NCBI RefSeq assembly: GCF_030406325.1
Contig: NZ_JAUEQY010000002.1
Span: 62,001-126,000, forward strand
Origin: Actinomadura sp. DC4
GTDB taxonomy: Bacteria > Actinomycetota > Actinomycetes > Streptosporangiales > Streptosporangiaceae
DNA: 64,000 nucleotides
Reading direction: 5' to 3'
The number at the start of each line of letters is the position of its first letter. Position 1 is the first letter of the stretch. Made by a program: the position numbers and the translations under genes. The notes under the pieces were generated by a model. It was given only the letters and a program-made list of their open reading frames with translations. It was not told the origin of the DNA and did no database searches. Shown here piece by piece: positions 1 to 9,402 of this stretch.

Positions 1-511
1 CCTCGCCGGCCGCCGCGTCGCCCCGGACCAGATCGAAGTACGTCGCCAGGCGCTCCTCCAGGCCGTCTTCCGGCTCGACCTCGACCAGGCGGTCCCACAA
101 GGCGTCCGCGTTGTCGACCGCGAAGGCTCGGCAGAGGCGTTCGGCGGCGTCGGCGTAGCGTTGTTCGGCGTCCGCGTAGCGGTTGCGGCGGTCGGCCAGG
201 GCCGGATGCCAGGCCGGCAGGTCGATGAGGCGGACCTCGGCGCCCGCCGCTCGTCCCTCTGTGATCGCCACCCACTCGGGTGAGTATTCGCAGAACGGGG
301 CCCAGGACATGTGGGCCCGCTCCTCGTCCCGGTAGTGGCTGAAGATGGCGATCGGCAGGTCGTGGCCCAGCAGCAGCTCGTCCAGGCGGTCGTTGACGTC
401 GGCCGGGCCCTCGATGAGCACGTACGCCGGGCGTAGGGACGCGATGGTCCGGCCGACGAGCCGGGCGCAGGCGGGGCTGTGGTGGCGGACCCCGATGTAG
501 GTGACGGGCAT
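1..511 (-). CDS. DUF5682 family protein (partial, C-terminus outside window)
   Basis: Only the first 170 residues are present; the rest lies beyond the left edge. The protein opens MPVTYIGVRHHSPACARLV, the characteristic start of DUF5682 proteins, followed by a segment on being a 'PADVNDRLDELLLGHDLP' element and a conserved HYRDEERAHMSWAPFCEYSP stretch. No enzymatic function is established for the family. Its start ATG shares one base with the stop of the upstream MoxR-type ATPase gene (TGATG), so the two are translationally coupled. In other actinobacteria DUF5682 genes accompany MoxR ATPases and von Willebrand factor A proteins, so a VWA gene may lie just outside the window (inference). Confidence 0.8.
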   Translation of the reverse strand, partial: MPVTYIGVRHHSPACARLVGRTIASLRPAYVLIEGPADVNDRLDELLLGHDLPIAIFSHYRDEERAHMSWAPFCEYSPEWVAITEGRAAGAEVRLIDLPAWHPALADRRNRYADAEQRYADAAERLCRAFAVDNADALWDRLVEVEPEDGLEERLATYFDLVRGDAAAGE

Positions 512-1599
512 CAGCCGGGCAGCAGGTGGCGGGCGTCGTGCAGGGCTCGCCACTGCTCGCCGCGTCTGCGCGACGCCTGTTGTTCGAGGTAGCGGCGTAG
601 CCGGGCGAGGTCGTCGGCGTTGTCCTTGGCCGCGGTGCCGGCCAGGCAGGCGACGATGTCGGCGGCGGTGCCCGGCTCGCCGCGCAGGAACCACCCGCGC
701 AGCCCGACCGCGTGTGCGACCGACACGGTCTCGGCGGTGCTCATCACGGCGGACAGCCGGTCCATGGACCCGCCGTCGGCCGTCATCCCGGCTCGTAGCT
801 CGCGGAACGTCGTGACCAGCACCTCGAGGACGTCTCGCCGCGGCGGGACCTTGACGCCGGAACCCTCCAGGAGCGCCCGCGCCTCGGTCTCGACCAGCTC
901 GAGTTCGGTGGCGAAGTCCGCGATCGGGAAGACGGTCTCGAAGTTGAAGCGGCGTTTCAGCGCCGCGCTCATCTCGTTCACGCCCCGGTCGCGCGTGTTG
1001 GCGGTGGCGATGACGTTGAACCCCTGCTTGGCGAAGACCATGCCGTCCGTGCCGCTCAGCTCGGGGATCGCCACCACCCGCTCGGACAGCAGCGAGAGCA
1101 GCGAGTCCTGGACCTCGAGCGGGCAGCGGGTGATCTCCTCGAAGCGGACGATCCGGCCGTCGGCCATGCCGCGCAGCATCGGGGCGGGCACCAGGGAGCG
1201 CGGTGACGGGCCCTCGGAGACGAGCAGGGCGTAGTTCCAGGAGTACTTGATCTGGTCCTCGGTCGTGGCCGCGCCGCCCTGGATGGTGAGCGTCGAGGTG
1301 CCGCTCACCGCGGCGGCGATGAGCTCGGACAGCAGCGATTTGGCCGTGCCCGGCTCGCCGACCAGCAGCAGGCCGCGGCTGGTGGCCAGGCTCACCAGCG
1401 AGCGGTCGATCAGCGATGGGTCGCCGACGAACTTGCGCCGGATCCCCTGCCGTTCGTCGCCGACGATGAACCGGCGGGCCGCCTCCAGGCTGAGCCACCA
1501 GCCGGGCGGGCGGCTGCCCTCGTCGGTCTCCCGCAGCCGGGCCAGCTCCTCGGCGTAGCGGATCTCGGCGGGTGGCCGCTGGAGGTTCTCTTCGGACAT
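511..1599 (-). CDS. MoxR-type AAA+ ATPase
   Basis: A 362-residue AAA+ ATPase of the MoxR/RavA-like class, which usually acts as a chaperone-like remodeller together with VWA-domain partners. Walker A is GEPGTAKS (about residue 80), the Walker B-like strand is RIVRFEEI, and a sensor-1 segment FNVIATANTRDRGVNEMSAA is followed by the conserved LKRRF arginine region. The ATG at 1599 has a GGAG 8 nt upstream. It lies 21 bp after the stop of the first DUF4132 gene and overlaps the DUF5682 start, so the four genes form one minus-strand operon. The cellular substrate is unknown; coupling to DUF4132 and DUF5682 suggests one multi-protein complex (inference). Confidence 0.88.
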   Translation of the reverse strand: MSEENLQRPPAEIRYAEELARLRETDEGSRPPGWWLSLEAARRFIVGDERQGIRRKFVGDPSLIDRSLVSLATSRGLLLVGEPGTAKSLLSELIAAAVSGTSTLTIQGGAATTEDQIKYSWNYALLVSEGPSPRSLVPAPMLRGMADGRIVRFEEITRCPLEVQDSLLSLLSERVVAIPELSGTDGMVFAKQGFNVIATANTRDRGVNEMSAALKRRFNFETVFPIADFATELELVETEARALLEGSGVKVPPRRDVLEVLVTTFRELRAGMTADGGSMDRLSAVMSTAETVSVAHAVGLRGWFLRGEPGTAADIVACLAGTAAKDNADDLARLRRYLEQQASRRRGEQWRALHDARHLLPG

Positions 1600-1620
1600 T
1601 CAGGTGCTCCTGGAGGAGGG

Positions 1621-4600
1621 TCAGCTCGTGAGTTGGGTCAGGTCGAGGATGACCTCGGAGGCCGTCACCGGGTCGAGGTCACCGAAGTGCGGCGGGTTCG
1701 CGTCGCGGACGCCCAGGCTGTCCGGATCGTCGGAGATCCAGATGGAGTCGAGCTGGTGCTCGGGGAAGATGTCGGGAGAGCCGATCGCGATGCCCGGGTC
1801 CAGGTGGATCACGATGAAGCGCTCCTCGCCGACCGCCCGCGAGATCACTCCCTGGATGCCGGCGTCCTGGGGGTCCTCACGCGACCAGCCGTGCCGCTCC
1901 AGCCCGATCACCTTGCCGGTCGGCACGGTGATGCCCTCGAACCGCGTGAGGCGACGGCCGGCCCGCTCCTCCTCGGTCAGCGCGAACACGGGGCGGCCGA
2001 GCTGCGGGAACGGCTGCAGGATCTCGTAGTCGGCGAACATCTCGGCCCACGCGTCGAGCACGCCGCCCAGTTCCAGCGGGTGCGCGAGGTGGATCCGCGC
2101 GCCGTCGGGCAGGGTCAGCGCCCGGTCCTCGACGTCCGCGAAACTGCGGTCCTCGGCGACGCGGAACGCCGTGCCGTCGCTCACCCAGACCAGCCGCCGT
2201 GCGACGTGCCAGGTCAGGGGATGGTGGACGAACAGGTCGGTGAACTCGGCGACCGACCAGTCGCGCCGCTCCACCATGGCCGCCTCCATCCGCCGGATCA
2301 GGTCCCGCGCGACCGTGCGGACGTCCTTCTTCAGGTCGGCGAACCGCTTGCGCGCCGCCGGCGCCTGCGTCGCGTCGTCACGCGCGCCGGGAGCGGGAAG
2401 GGCCTTGCGGCGCTTGCCGTCCTCATCCGAGATGTAGGGCTTGAGCTGCTCGTCGAACCCGACGATGAAGCGGCGCGGCCCGTAGTCCAGGGCCATGCTG
2501 CCCTCCTCGTCGAGCCCGAAGTCCGGGACGAGCCGGTCGGCGAGCTGTTCGCGGGTGAGTCCGAGGCCGTCGGCGACCTCGCGGATCTTCCAGCCCGCCC
2601 GCTCCTTGAGACCCTTGAACTTGACCCGCTGCGCGATGCCGTTGAGGTGCATCAGCGCGATCTCGGTGCCGATCTCGGCGAGCACGTCGAGACCGGCGAC
2701 CGCCTTGGAGTGACCGCCCTCGCCCGGCCAGGCGCGGATGACCGGCGTGAGCCGGCGTACGGTCTCGTCGTCGCCGATCGAGCCCAGGCCGGTGAGCGCC
2801 CAGCCGTCCTTGGCCGGCATGCCGCCGGCCTGCCACTGGCGGAACACCTCCCAGCCGAACTCCGCGAGCGACGCGCGGTCGCAGGTGTCCCGCACGATCG
2901 CCAGCCCGGCGTACTCCTCACCGGGCTTGGAGACGCTCAGCATGGCGAGGATGTGGCCCGCGGCCTCCGCCGGCAGCGCCCGCGTGCTGTCGGCGAGCAG
3001 TACCTGGGGCAGGCGGGCCGGCTCCACCCAGTCGCCGAGCTTGGGCATGCGGGCCGGAAGGCGCTCCAGCGGGTCGGCGGCGAGCTGTGCCGCGACGACC
3101 GCCGCGGCCTCGTCGCCGTACTCACGCGCGATCTCGATGACGGCCTCGCCGCCGTGCACCGAGGCGACGTGACGCAGCGCCGCCTCCGCGCCCGTACGCG
3201 GCGCGCCCACCGGGCCGACCGCGTCGGGCACCAGCAGCCGGACGGTCGCGACGCCGTGCCAGGCGAACCAGGTGGTCGCGGTCGCGCGCACGGACTTGAG
3301 CCGGGCGAGCCAGTCGGCCATCAGCCGGGCCACGCGGACGTCGTAGAAGGGGAGCAACAGCACGCCGACGACCGCCGGGTTGTCGACGGCGGCGATGTCG
3401 AGCACGACCGGCAGGGCGTCGAGCTCGAACCGGGCGACGACCGTTTTCATCCACATCTCACAACCCCAGAGGGGCGAGGGCCGCCAGCCGGAGACGATCG
3501 GGCGGGTGACCTCCTCCGGGGCGTTCGCAAAGAGGGCGATCTGCCGCATGGAGTCCATCTCGCGGGCGTGGTAGCGGCGGACGGCGGACGGCCAGTCGTC
3601 TTCGACCAGGTGGGAGTAGGTCGAGGCGCCCTTGGACCACTGCGCCCGGCTGCCCTCCGCCCACGTGACGGCGGGCTCGGCCGACGGCTCCAGGCCGGCG
3701 ATGACGACCGGTTTGGCGACCTTGCGGCGCCGGGTCCACGGCGGGGCGGCCAGGACGGGAGGCAGCGCGTCGGCGGAAGCCTCCTCCACCCGGTCCGTCT
3801 TGCCCGCCGTACGGGCGATCTCCTTGTGCAGTTGCTCGACCGTGCTCCGCACCTCCGGCGGGAGGCCGGGGAGCACGGCCGCGGTCAGCTCCGGGTTGGC
3901 CGCCACGTGGCCGATCAGGATCTCCCGCGCGAGCGGGGCGTGCTGCGAGGAGCCGCCGGCGGCCTGGGCCAGCAGCCGCAGCGCGCGTACGGGATAGCGC
4001 TTCGCCGCGTCGAGCACGCCGGGCTGGACGTGTTTTTGGTCGAGGTGGTCCACCATCAGCTGGAACGCCTCGTCGGTGGGGAGCCGGCCCAGCACGCTGA
4101 CCGCCACCTTGCGCTCCTCCGCCCAGGTGGCGGCGGCGTTGAAGGCTCCGTCCAGCAGGTCCACGACGTCGGTGCCGACGACCTCGATCAGCGTGGCGAG
4201 GACTCCGCGTGAGTATTGGCCGAACCCGAAGGACACCTTCGATCGGAGCGACGCGAGCTGTTCGGGCGAGCCGACGGAGCAGAACATCATCGTCCGCAGG
4301 GCCATCTCGTGCACACCGGTCGTGTCGGCGTGGCACTCGTCCACCCAGTCCATCTCGGTGGGCACCAGGTAGGACACGATCACGCGCTGCGCCGGAGTGC
4401 GCCGATGGTCGGCCAGCGCCTCGACGGCCGCACGGTAGTCGGCCTCGCCGGCGTCGGCGAGGAGGTGCCGCATCCGGTCCACCGTCGGCTGCCAGGCCCA
4501 CCGCCAGAAGGGGTGCTGACCGGTGGCGCGGGGGCGGAGGCGCCAGGCGCGCTGCCCCCGGTTCATTCCCGGCCACCACTCCTCGACGCCGACGGAGCCG

Positions 4601-4989
4601 ATCTCGGCCGCCGCCTGCGCCGCGAAGACCAGGCCGTGCGCCGACGTCCACGCGTCGGCGAAGGCCGCGTGGTCCTCGACGTCGTTGCGGTCGTCGCCGT
4701 CGCGCGCGTCGAGGATGTGCGCGAGCGCCGCGGCGCCGCGCGGATGGCCGCCGGCGAGGTGTGCGCGTACCTCTTCGGCGAGCTGCGGGTCGCTCTCCTC
4801 GTCGTCCAGCGCCGCCGTCGTACGCGCCGCGGCCCGCTCGGTCCACTCCTGTACTCTGCCGGCCGCCTGGTCGCCCGCCGTGACCGGCGTGCCGGCGATG
4901 CCTCCGCGCCGGCGGCGCAGGACCCGCCGCCACGACGCCGGCATCTCGAAGGTGTGCTCGTCGGGGAATTCGATATCGGCGCTGCTCAT
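1621..4989 (-). CDS. DUF4132 domain protein without WGR domain
   Basis: A 1122-residue protein of unknown function, paralogous along most of its length to the gene immediately upstream. The N-terminal two thirds look like an alpha-helical HEAT-like array (repeated Leu/Ala-rich helices); the DUF4132 region lies at roughly residues 830-1060 with the conserved LVPDFGLDEEGSMALDYGPR and FADLKKDVRTVARDLIRRME segments. The ATG at 4989 gives MSSADIEF; a TTG at 5025, 5 bp after the upstream stop, would add 12 residues but lacks a ribosome site. Compared with its neighbour it lacks the N-terminal WGR domain. Its place between WGR-DUF4132 and MoxR suggests a shared function (inference). Confidence 0.85.
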   Translation of the reverse strand: MSSADIEFPDEHTFEMPASWRRVLRRRRGGIAGTPVTAGDQAAGRVQEWTERAAARTTAALDDEESDPQLAEEVRAHLAGGHPRGAAALAHILDARDGDDRNDVEDHAAFADAWTSAHGLVFAAQAAAEIGSVGVEEWWPGMNRGQRAWRLRPRATGQHPFWRWAWQPTVDRMRHLLADAGEADYRAAVEALADHRRTPAQRVIVSYLVPTEMDWVDECHADTTGVHEMALRTMMFCSVGSPEQLASLRSKVSFGFGQYSRGVLATLIEVVGTDVVDLLDGAFNAAATWAEERKVAVSVLGRLPTDEAFQLMVDHLDQKHVQPGVLDAAKRYPVRALRLLAQAAGGSSQHAPLAREILIGHVAANPELTAAVLPGLPPEVRSTVEQLHKEIARTAGKTDRVEEASADALPPVLAAPPWTRRRKVAKPVVIAGLEPSAEPAVTWAEGSRAQWSKGASTYSHLVEDDWPSAVRRYHAREMDSMRQIALFANAPEEVTRPIVSGWRPSPLWGCEMWMKTVVARFELDALPVVLDIAAVDNPAVVGVLLLPFYDVRVARLMADWLARLKSVRATATTWFAWHGVATVRLLVPDAVGPVGAPRTGAEAALRHVASVHGGEAVIEIAREYGDEAAAVVAAQLAADPLERLPARMPKLGDWVEPARLPQVLLADSTRALPAEAAGHILAMLSVSKPGEEYAGLAIVRDTCDRASLAEFGWEVFRQWQAGGMPAKDGWALTGLGSIGDDETVRRLTPVIRAWPGEGGHSKAVAGLDVLAEIGTEIALMHLNGIAQRVKFKGLKERAGWKIREVADGLGLTREQLADRLVPDFGLDEEGSMALDYGPRRFIVGFDEQLKPYISDEDGKRRKALPAPGARDDATQAPAARKRFADLKKDVRTVARDLIRRMEAAMVERRDWSVAEFTDLFVHHPLTWHVARRLVWVSDGTAFRVAEDRSFADVEDRALTLPDGARIHLAHPLELGGVLDAWAEMFADYEILQPFPQLGRPVFALTEEERAGRRLTRFEGITVPTGKVIGLERHGWSREDPQDAGIQGVISRAVGEERFIVIHLDPGIAIGSPDIFPEHQLDSIWISDDPDSLGVRDANPPHFGDLDPVTASEVILDLTQLTS

Positions 4990-5029
4990 ACCTGACACAC
5001 GACTCCTGGCCTGTGGAGGGATCAACGTT

Positions 5030-8000
5030 TCAGTTCGTCAGCTCGGTCAGATCGGCGAGGACCTCCGAGGCGGTGACCGAATCCAGCTCGCCGAAGGTCA
5101 GCGAGCTCTGGCGGGACGGCCAGTAGTCGCCCGGGTGGGTGTTGAGCCACACCGCGTTGAGACGCTGTTCGGGGAACTCGTCGACCAGGCCCACCGCGAT
5201 GCCCGGGTCGAGGTCGAGCACGACGTGGCGGTCCGGGCCGATCTCGCGGGAGAACCACCGCTCGACGCCGGCGTCCTGCGGCTCGCCGCGGGCCCAGCCG
5301 CGTCGCTGCATGCCCAGCAGCCGGCCGGTCGGCACCGTCTTCTCCTCGAACCGGGTGAGGCGGGACGCGGCCCGCTCCTCCTCGGTCAGCGCGAACACGG
5401 GCCGGCCGAGCTGCGGGAACGGCTGCAGGATCTCGTAGTCGGCGAACACCTCGGCCCACGCGTCGAGCACGCCGGTCAGGTCGAGCGGATGCGCGAGGTG
5501 GACGCGCGCCGTGTCGGGCAGGGTCAGCGCCTCGTCCTCGACGTCGGCGAGCGTGCGGTCCTCGGCGACGCGGAAGGCCGTGCCGTCGCTCGTCCAGACG
5601 AGCCGCCGGGCCAGGTGCCAGCTGAGCGGGTGGCGGACGAACAGGTCGGTGAACTCGGCCGTGGTCCAGTCGCGCCGGGCGACCATGGCCGCCTCCATCC
5701 GCCGGATCTGGTCGCCGGCGACCGTACGGACGTCCTTCTTCAGCTCGGCGAACCGCTTGCGCGCGGCGGGGGCCTTCTCCTCGTCGTCGCGTGCCCCGGG
5801 CACGGGCAGGTCCTTGCGGCGTTTGCCCGACTCGTCCTCGACGTACGGCTTGAGCTGCTCGTCGAAGCCGACCACGAACCGGCGCGGCCCGTAGTCGAGG
5901 ACCATGCTGCCGTCCTCGTCGAGCCCGAAGTCCGGGACGAGCCGGTCGGCGAGCTGCTCGCGGGTGAGCCCGAGCCCCTCGGCGACCTCCTCGATCGTCT
6001 CTCGCGCGCGCTCCTTAAGGCCCTTGAACTTGACCCGCTGCGCGATGCCGTTGAGGTGCACGAGGGCGAGTTCGGTGCCGATGGCGGCGAGCACCTCCAG
6101 CCCGGTGACCGCCCGCTGGTGGCCGCCGTCGCCGGGCCAGGCGCGGATCACCGGCGTGAGCCGGCGTACGGTCTCATCGTCGCCGACGAGACCGAGCGCG
6201 GTGAGCGCCCAGCCGTCCTTGGACGGCATGCCGGCCATCCGCCAGCGCTCGAACACGGCCCAGCCGAACTCCGCGAGCGAGGCGGGGTCACAGATCTCGC
6301 GTACGACCGCCGCACCCGCGTAGACCTCGCCGGGCTTGGAGATCGTCAGGATGGTGAGGAGATGGCCGACGGCCTCGTCCGGAAGCGCGCGAGTACGGTC
6401 GCGGAGCAGCACCTGCGGCAGGAGTGCGGGGTCGGCCCAGGCGCCGAGCTTGGGTATCCGGACGGGCACGTTGTCCAGGGGGTCGGCGGCCAGGAGGGTC
6501 TCCACCGCCGCCTCCGCCTCGGCTCCGTGGGTCTGCGCGGCGCGGAGGACCGTGGCGTCGTCGCCGGCGGAGGCGATGGCCCGCAGCGCGGCCTCGGCGC
6601 ACGCGCGGTCGCGGCCGGTCGCGCCGACGGCGTCCGGGACCAGCAGCCGCGCCGCCTCCTCGGCGTGCCGGCCGAGCCAGGTCAGCGCGACCTTGCGCGC
6701 CGACTTGAGGCGGACCAGCCAGTCGGCCATGAGCCGGGCCACGCGGACGTCGGTGTAGGGAAGCAGCAGGACGCCGAGGGTCGCCGGGTGCGCGGAGGCG
6801 ATCGCGACCGCCGCGTCCAGGGCCGCGAGCTCGTAGCGCGCGACGACCGGCTTCATCCAGGTTTCGGCGTTCCAGTAGTAGTCCGGCTTCCATTCGGCGA
6901 GGAGCGGGCGCACGAGGTGCTCGGGGCCGTTCACGAAGAGGCCGACCTGCTCGTGCCCACGCAGCGGCGCCGTCGTGGTGTCGTGGTGGCGCTGGAGGAG
7001 TTTGTCCCAGTCGTTGCTGCCCCAGCGCGAGTAGTCGAGCCCTGCCGACGCCCAGCGCTCCTGCTCACCGGGCGCCCAGGAGATCGCCGGCTCGGCCGGC
7101 GGCTCCAGGCCCGTGACGACCGGCCGCGCCACGGCCTTGCGGCGGCGGGACCAGGGCGGGTCGTCCAGCGGCCGGGGCAGGGACTCGATCGGGACGGCCT
7201 CGACCCGCACCAGCTCGACGGACGCCTGCTCCACCACCGCGCGCAGCTCCGGAGCGAGCCCGGGGAGCACGGCGGCGGTCAGCTCGGGCTCGGCGAGCAG
7301 GTGGGCGGTCAGCAGCCGCCGGGCCGAGGGGCCGCCGGCCTGGGCGAGCAGCCGGAGCGCGCGGGCGGGAAAGCGGCGCATCGCCTCCAGCAGCGCGGGC
7401 TGGACGTACTTTTCGTCGACGCGGTCCAGCAGGATCTGGAAGGCCTCGTCGGTCGGCACCCGGCTGAGCACGGCGACCGCCAGCTTGCGGGCGTCGACGT
7501 AGCCGTGCCGGTCCTCGAACGCGTCGAGCAGCATGGGGGCGATGCTCGTGCCGACGCCCTCGGCCGTCGTGGCGAGGGTCTCCAGCGACCACTGCCCCCA
7601 GCCGAACCGCGCGTACGGCCCCAGCGCGGCGATCTGCTCGGCGGAGCCGAGCGCCTCGAAGAGGAGGGTGCGGTCGGCGGCGACGTCGTTGCCGCCGAGC
7701 GACGGGGCCGCGCAGCACTCGTCCACCCACGCCTTCTCGGTCGGCACCAGGAAGGACACGACGATCCGCTGCGCCGAACCGCCGCGGTGACCGGCCAGCG
7801 CGTCGACGACCTCGCGGTAGTCGCGCTCGCCGGCGCAGGCCAGCAGGGCGCGCAGCCGTACGGCGGCCGGCTGCCACTCCCAGCGCCAGCCGAGCGACGT
7901 CGCCCCCGGCCGGAACCGGAGGCGGGGCGTGGTGTTGTAGGCCCACTCGACCTGGACCTCGGCCAGCTCGGCGACGGCGCACGCCGCGAACGCCAGGCCG

Positions 8001-8572
8001 TGCTCGACGACCCACGCGTCGACGAACCGCTGCCGGCTCGCGTGGAACTTCAGCCCGGCCACCTCGCCGACGATCGCGGCGCCGCGCGGGCTCGCCTTCC
8101 CCTCCAACTGGGCCTTGGCGTCCTCGACGAGCCGCGGGTCGCTGCCGGAGTCGTGGAAGATCGTGTCGAAGGTGTGGGCGCACTCGCGGAGCCAGTGCCC
8201 GACCTCACGGACCGCGTCCTTGTCGGCCGCGGCCGGCGGGCGCGGGATGCCGCCGTGCCGGGGGTGCAGGACGCGGCGCCAGGAGCCGGGGAGCTCGAAG
8301 GCGTCCTCGTCCTTGGGCGCCTCTACGCGTTTTGCGGCCGTTTCCGGAATGGCGTCCGGCCGGACCTCGGCGACTTCGGCGTAGCCTTTCTTCTCCTTCT
8401 CGGCGACGATGCGCTGCAGATAAGACTCGGCCTTCTCCACGGAGTCGAACTCTTTGACCGCCGTCTGGCCGTTCGTACCGATTCGCCCGTATCTGCTGGT
8501 GAAGACGGTGCCGTCCAGGCCGGCCTCCCAGAACTTCTCCGATTTACCGCCGACGAATTCCCAGCGCCGCAC
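5030..8572 (-). CDS. WGR domain and DUF4132 domain protein
   Basis: A 1180-residue protein. Residues 1-75 form a WGR domain (MRRWEFVGGKSEKFWE, then YGRIGTNGQ), a fold that in PARPs and bacterial proteins can bind nucleic acid. A short linker is followed by the same helical repeat array and C-terminal DUF4132 block as the next gene, including the near-identical segments HLNGIAQRVKFKGLKERA and LVPDFGLDEDGSMVLDYGPR. It is the first gene of the operon DUF4132(WGR)-DUF4132-MoxR-DUF5682. The pair clearly arose by tandem duplication. No catalytic residues can be assigned. E. coli MolR is a distant relative of WGR/DUF4132 proteins, but its function does not settle this one. Confidence 0.87.
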   Translation of the reverse strand: MRRWEFVGGKSEKFWEAGLDGTVFTSRYGRIGTNGQTAVKEFDSVEKAESYLQRIVAEKEKKGYAEVAEVRPDAIPETAAKRVEAPKDEDAFELPGSWRRVLHPRHGGIPRPPAAADKDAVREVGHWLRECAHTFDTIFHDSGSDPRLVEDAKAQLEGKASPRGAAIVGEVAGLKFHASRQRFVDAWVVEHGLAFAACAVAELAEVQVEWAYNTTPRLRFRPGATSLGWRWEWQPAAVRLRALLACAGERDYREVVDALAGHRGGSAQRIVVSFLVPTEKAWVDECCAAPSLGGNDVAADRTLLFEALGSAEQIAALGPYARFGWGQWSLETLATTAEGVGTSIAPMLLDAFEDRHGYVDARKLAVAVLSRVPTDEAFQILLDRVDEKYVQPALLEAMRRFPARALRLLAQAGGPSARRLLTAHLLAEPELTAAVLPGLAPELRAVVEQASVELVRVEAVPIESLPRPLDDPPWSRRRKAVARPVVTGLEPPAEPAISWAPGEQERWASAGLDYSRWGSNDWDKLLQRHHDTTTAPLRGHEQVGLFVNGPEHLVRPLLAEWKPDYYWNAETWMKPVVARYELAALDAAVAIASAHPATLGVLLLPYTDVRVARLMADWLVRLKSARKVALTWLGRHAEEAARLLVPDAVGATGRDRACAEAALRAIASAGDDATVLRAAQTHGAEAEAAVETLLAADPLDNVPVRIPKLGAWADPALLPQVLLRDRTRALPDEAVGHLLTILTISKPGEVYAGAAVVREICDPASLAEFGWAVFERWRMAGMPSKDGWALTALGLVGDDETVRRLTPVIRAWPGDGGHQRAVTGLEVLAAIGTELALVHLNGIAQRVKFKGLKERARETIEEVAEGLGLTREQLADRLVPDFGLDEDGSMVLDYGPRRFVVGFDEQLKPYVEDESGKRRKDLPVPGARDDEEKAPAARKRFAELKKDVRTVAGDQIRRMEAAMVARRDWTTAEFTDLFVRHPLSWHLARRLVWTSDGTAFRVAEDRTLADVEDEALTLPDTARVHLAHPLDLTGVLDAWAEVFADYEILQPFPQLGRPVFALTEEERAASRLTRFEEKTVPTGRLLGMQRRGWARGEPQDAGVERWFSREIGPDRHVVLDLDPGIAVGLVDEFPEQRLNAVWLNTHPGDYWPSRQSSLTFGELDSVTASEVLADLTELTN

Positions 8573-8662
8573 CGTGCCTCCACAGACGTCCAGCCGATCG
8601 AGTTACCGAAAACGTATCGAGGGGGTCTGACATTCTTGAGTCCGCGCAGCACCGGGGCCTTT

Positions 8663-9148
8663 TCAGGCGTCGTACTCCAGCTTGAACTCCGCCAGCACGA
8701 CGTGCAGCGAGCCGGACGCGTTGTGGGCCACCCGGAGCCCGAGCGGGACGTCCGGCGAGACGAAGATCGCCCAGGACTTCGCGAAGCACTGCATCCCCGG
8801 CGAGGCACGGCGGTGCTCGGTGCAGGTCGTGTCGGTCTTGCCCAGCGGGTCGCGTGCGAACTGGTCGCGCAGCTCGGTGGCCTCGCCGCCCGAGGCGACC
8901 TCCCACTGGATCATCCCGTAGAGCCGGCCCCACGCGTCGTGCCCGGGCTGGATGAGGGCGCTGGCCGGGTCGGACGGGAAGGGGTGGCGGGTCCCGTCGC
9001 GCGTCTCCGCGTGCATGTTCTCGTCGTCGTAGTTCTCCGCCGACCCGTACGGGAAGGGCACGAGGTGGTACTCCTCGCCCGGCGCGACGGCCAGCGGGCC
9101 GCCGTCGCGGTCCGCGTCGAACTTCAGTGAACAGATGTGCTGCGCCAT
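8663..9148 (-). CDS. Conserved hypothetical protein, 161 aa
   Basis: Starts MAQHICSLKFDADRDGG at the ATG at 9148, which has GGAGG 7 nt upstream; a longer reading to 9184 has no ribosome site. The protein is soluble, with no signal peptide or membrane segment, and is rich in aromatic and acidic residues (for example YHLVPFPYGSAENYDDEN). It ends in a beta-strand-like segment LHVVLAEFKLEYDA. I do not recognise a family. It precedes the DUF4132 operon on the same strand with a 90-bp gap, so it may be transcribed with it or separately. The two Cys residues in TTCTEHRR and GMQCFAKSW could pair, but this is unproven. Confidence 0.72.
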   Translation of the reverse strand: MAQHICSLKFDADRDGGPLAVAPGEEYHLVPFPYGSAENYDDENMHAETRDGTRHPFPSDPASALIQPGHDAWGRLYGMIQWEVASGGEATELRDQFARDPLGKTDTTCTEHRRASPGMQCFAKSWAIFVSPDVPLGLRVAHNASGSLHVVLAEFKLEYDA

Positions 9149-9402
9149 GCCTATCCTCCGCCCGGTCGGGACCGCTGAGGGCAAGGGCCCACCGTACGGG
9201 TCAGACCTATACGAACACTGACATTGTGCGAGAAAGGTGGATCTAGCAGGCCAGTGCCGGATGTGACGGGTGTTACCCGCCTGCCTGCCGTACGGCTCAT
9301 CGCATGACGGGCGGACAATCCCGGCTATTCATGCGACGCTGGGCGGGCTCGGCCCGGATGGGCAGGCGGGCGGCGGCTCACGGCGCGGGACGGTGATGCG
9401 GC

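Noticed and set aside
4523-9130. Very long open frame (1535 codons) on the plus strand opposite the DUF4132 genes
   Set aside because: It is the antisense shadow of two strong DUF4132 genes in high-GC DNA; no ribosome site and no family resemblance.
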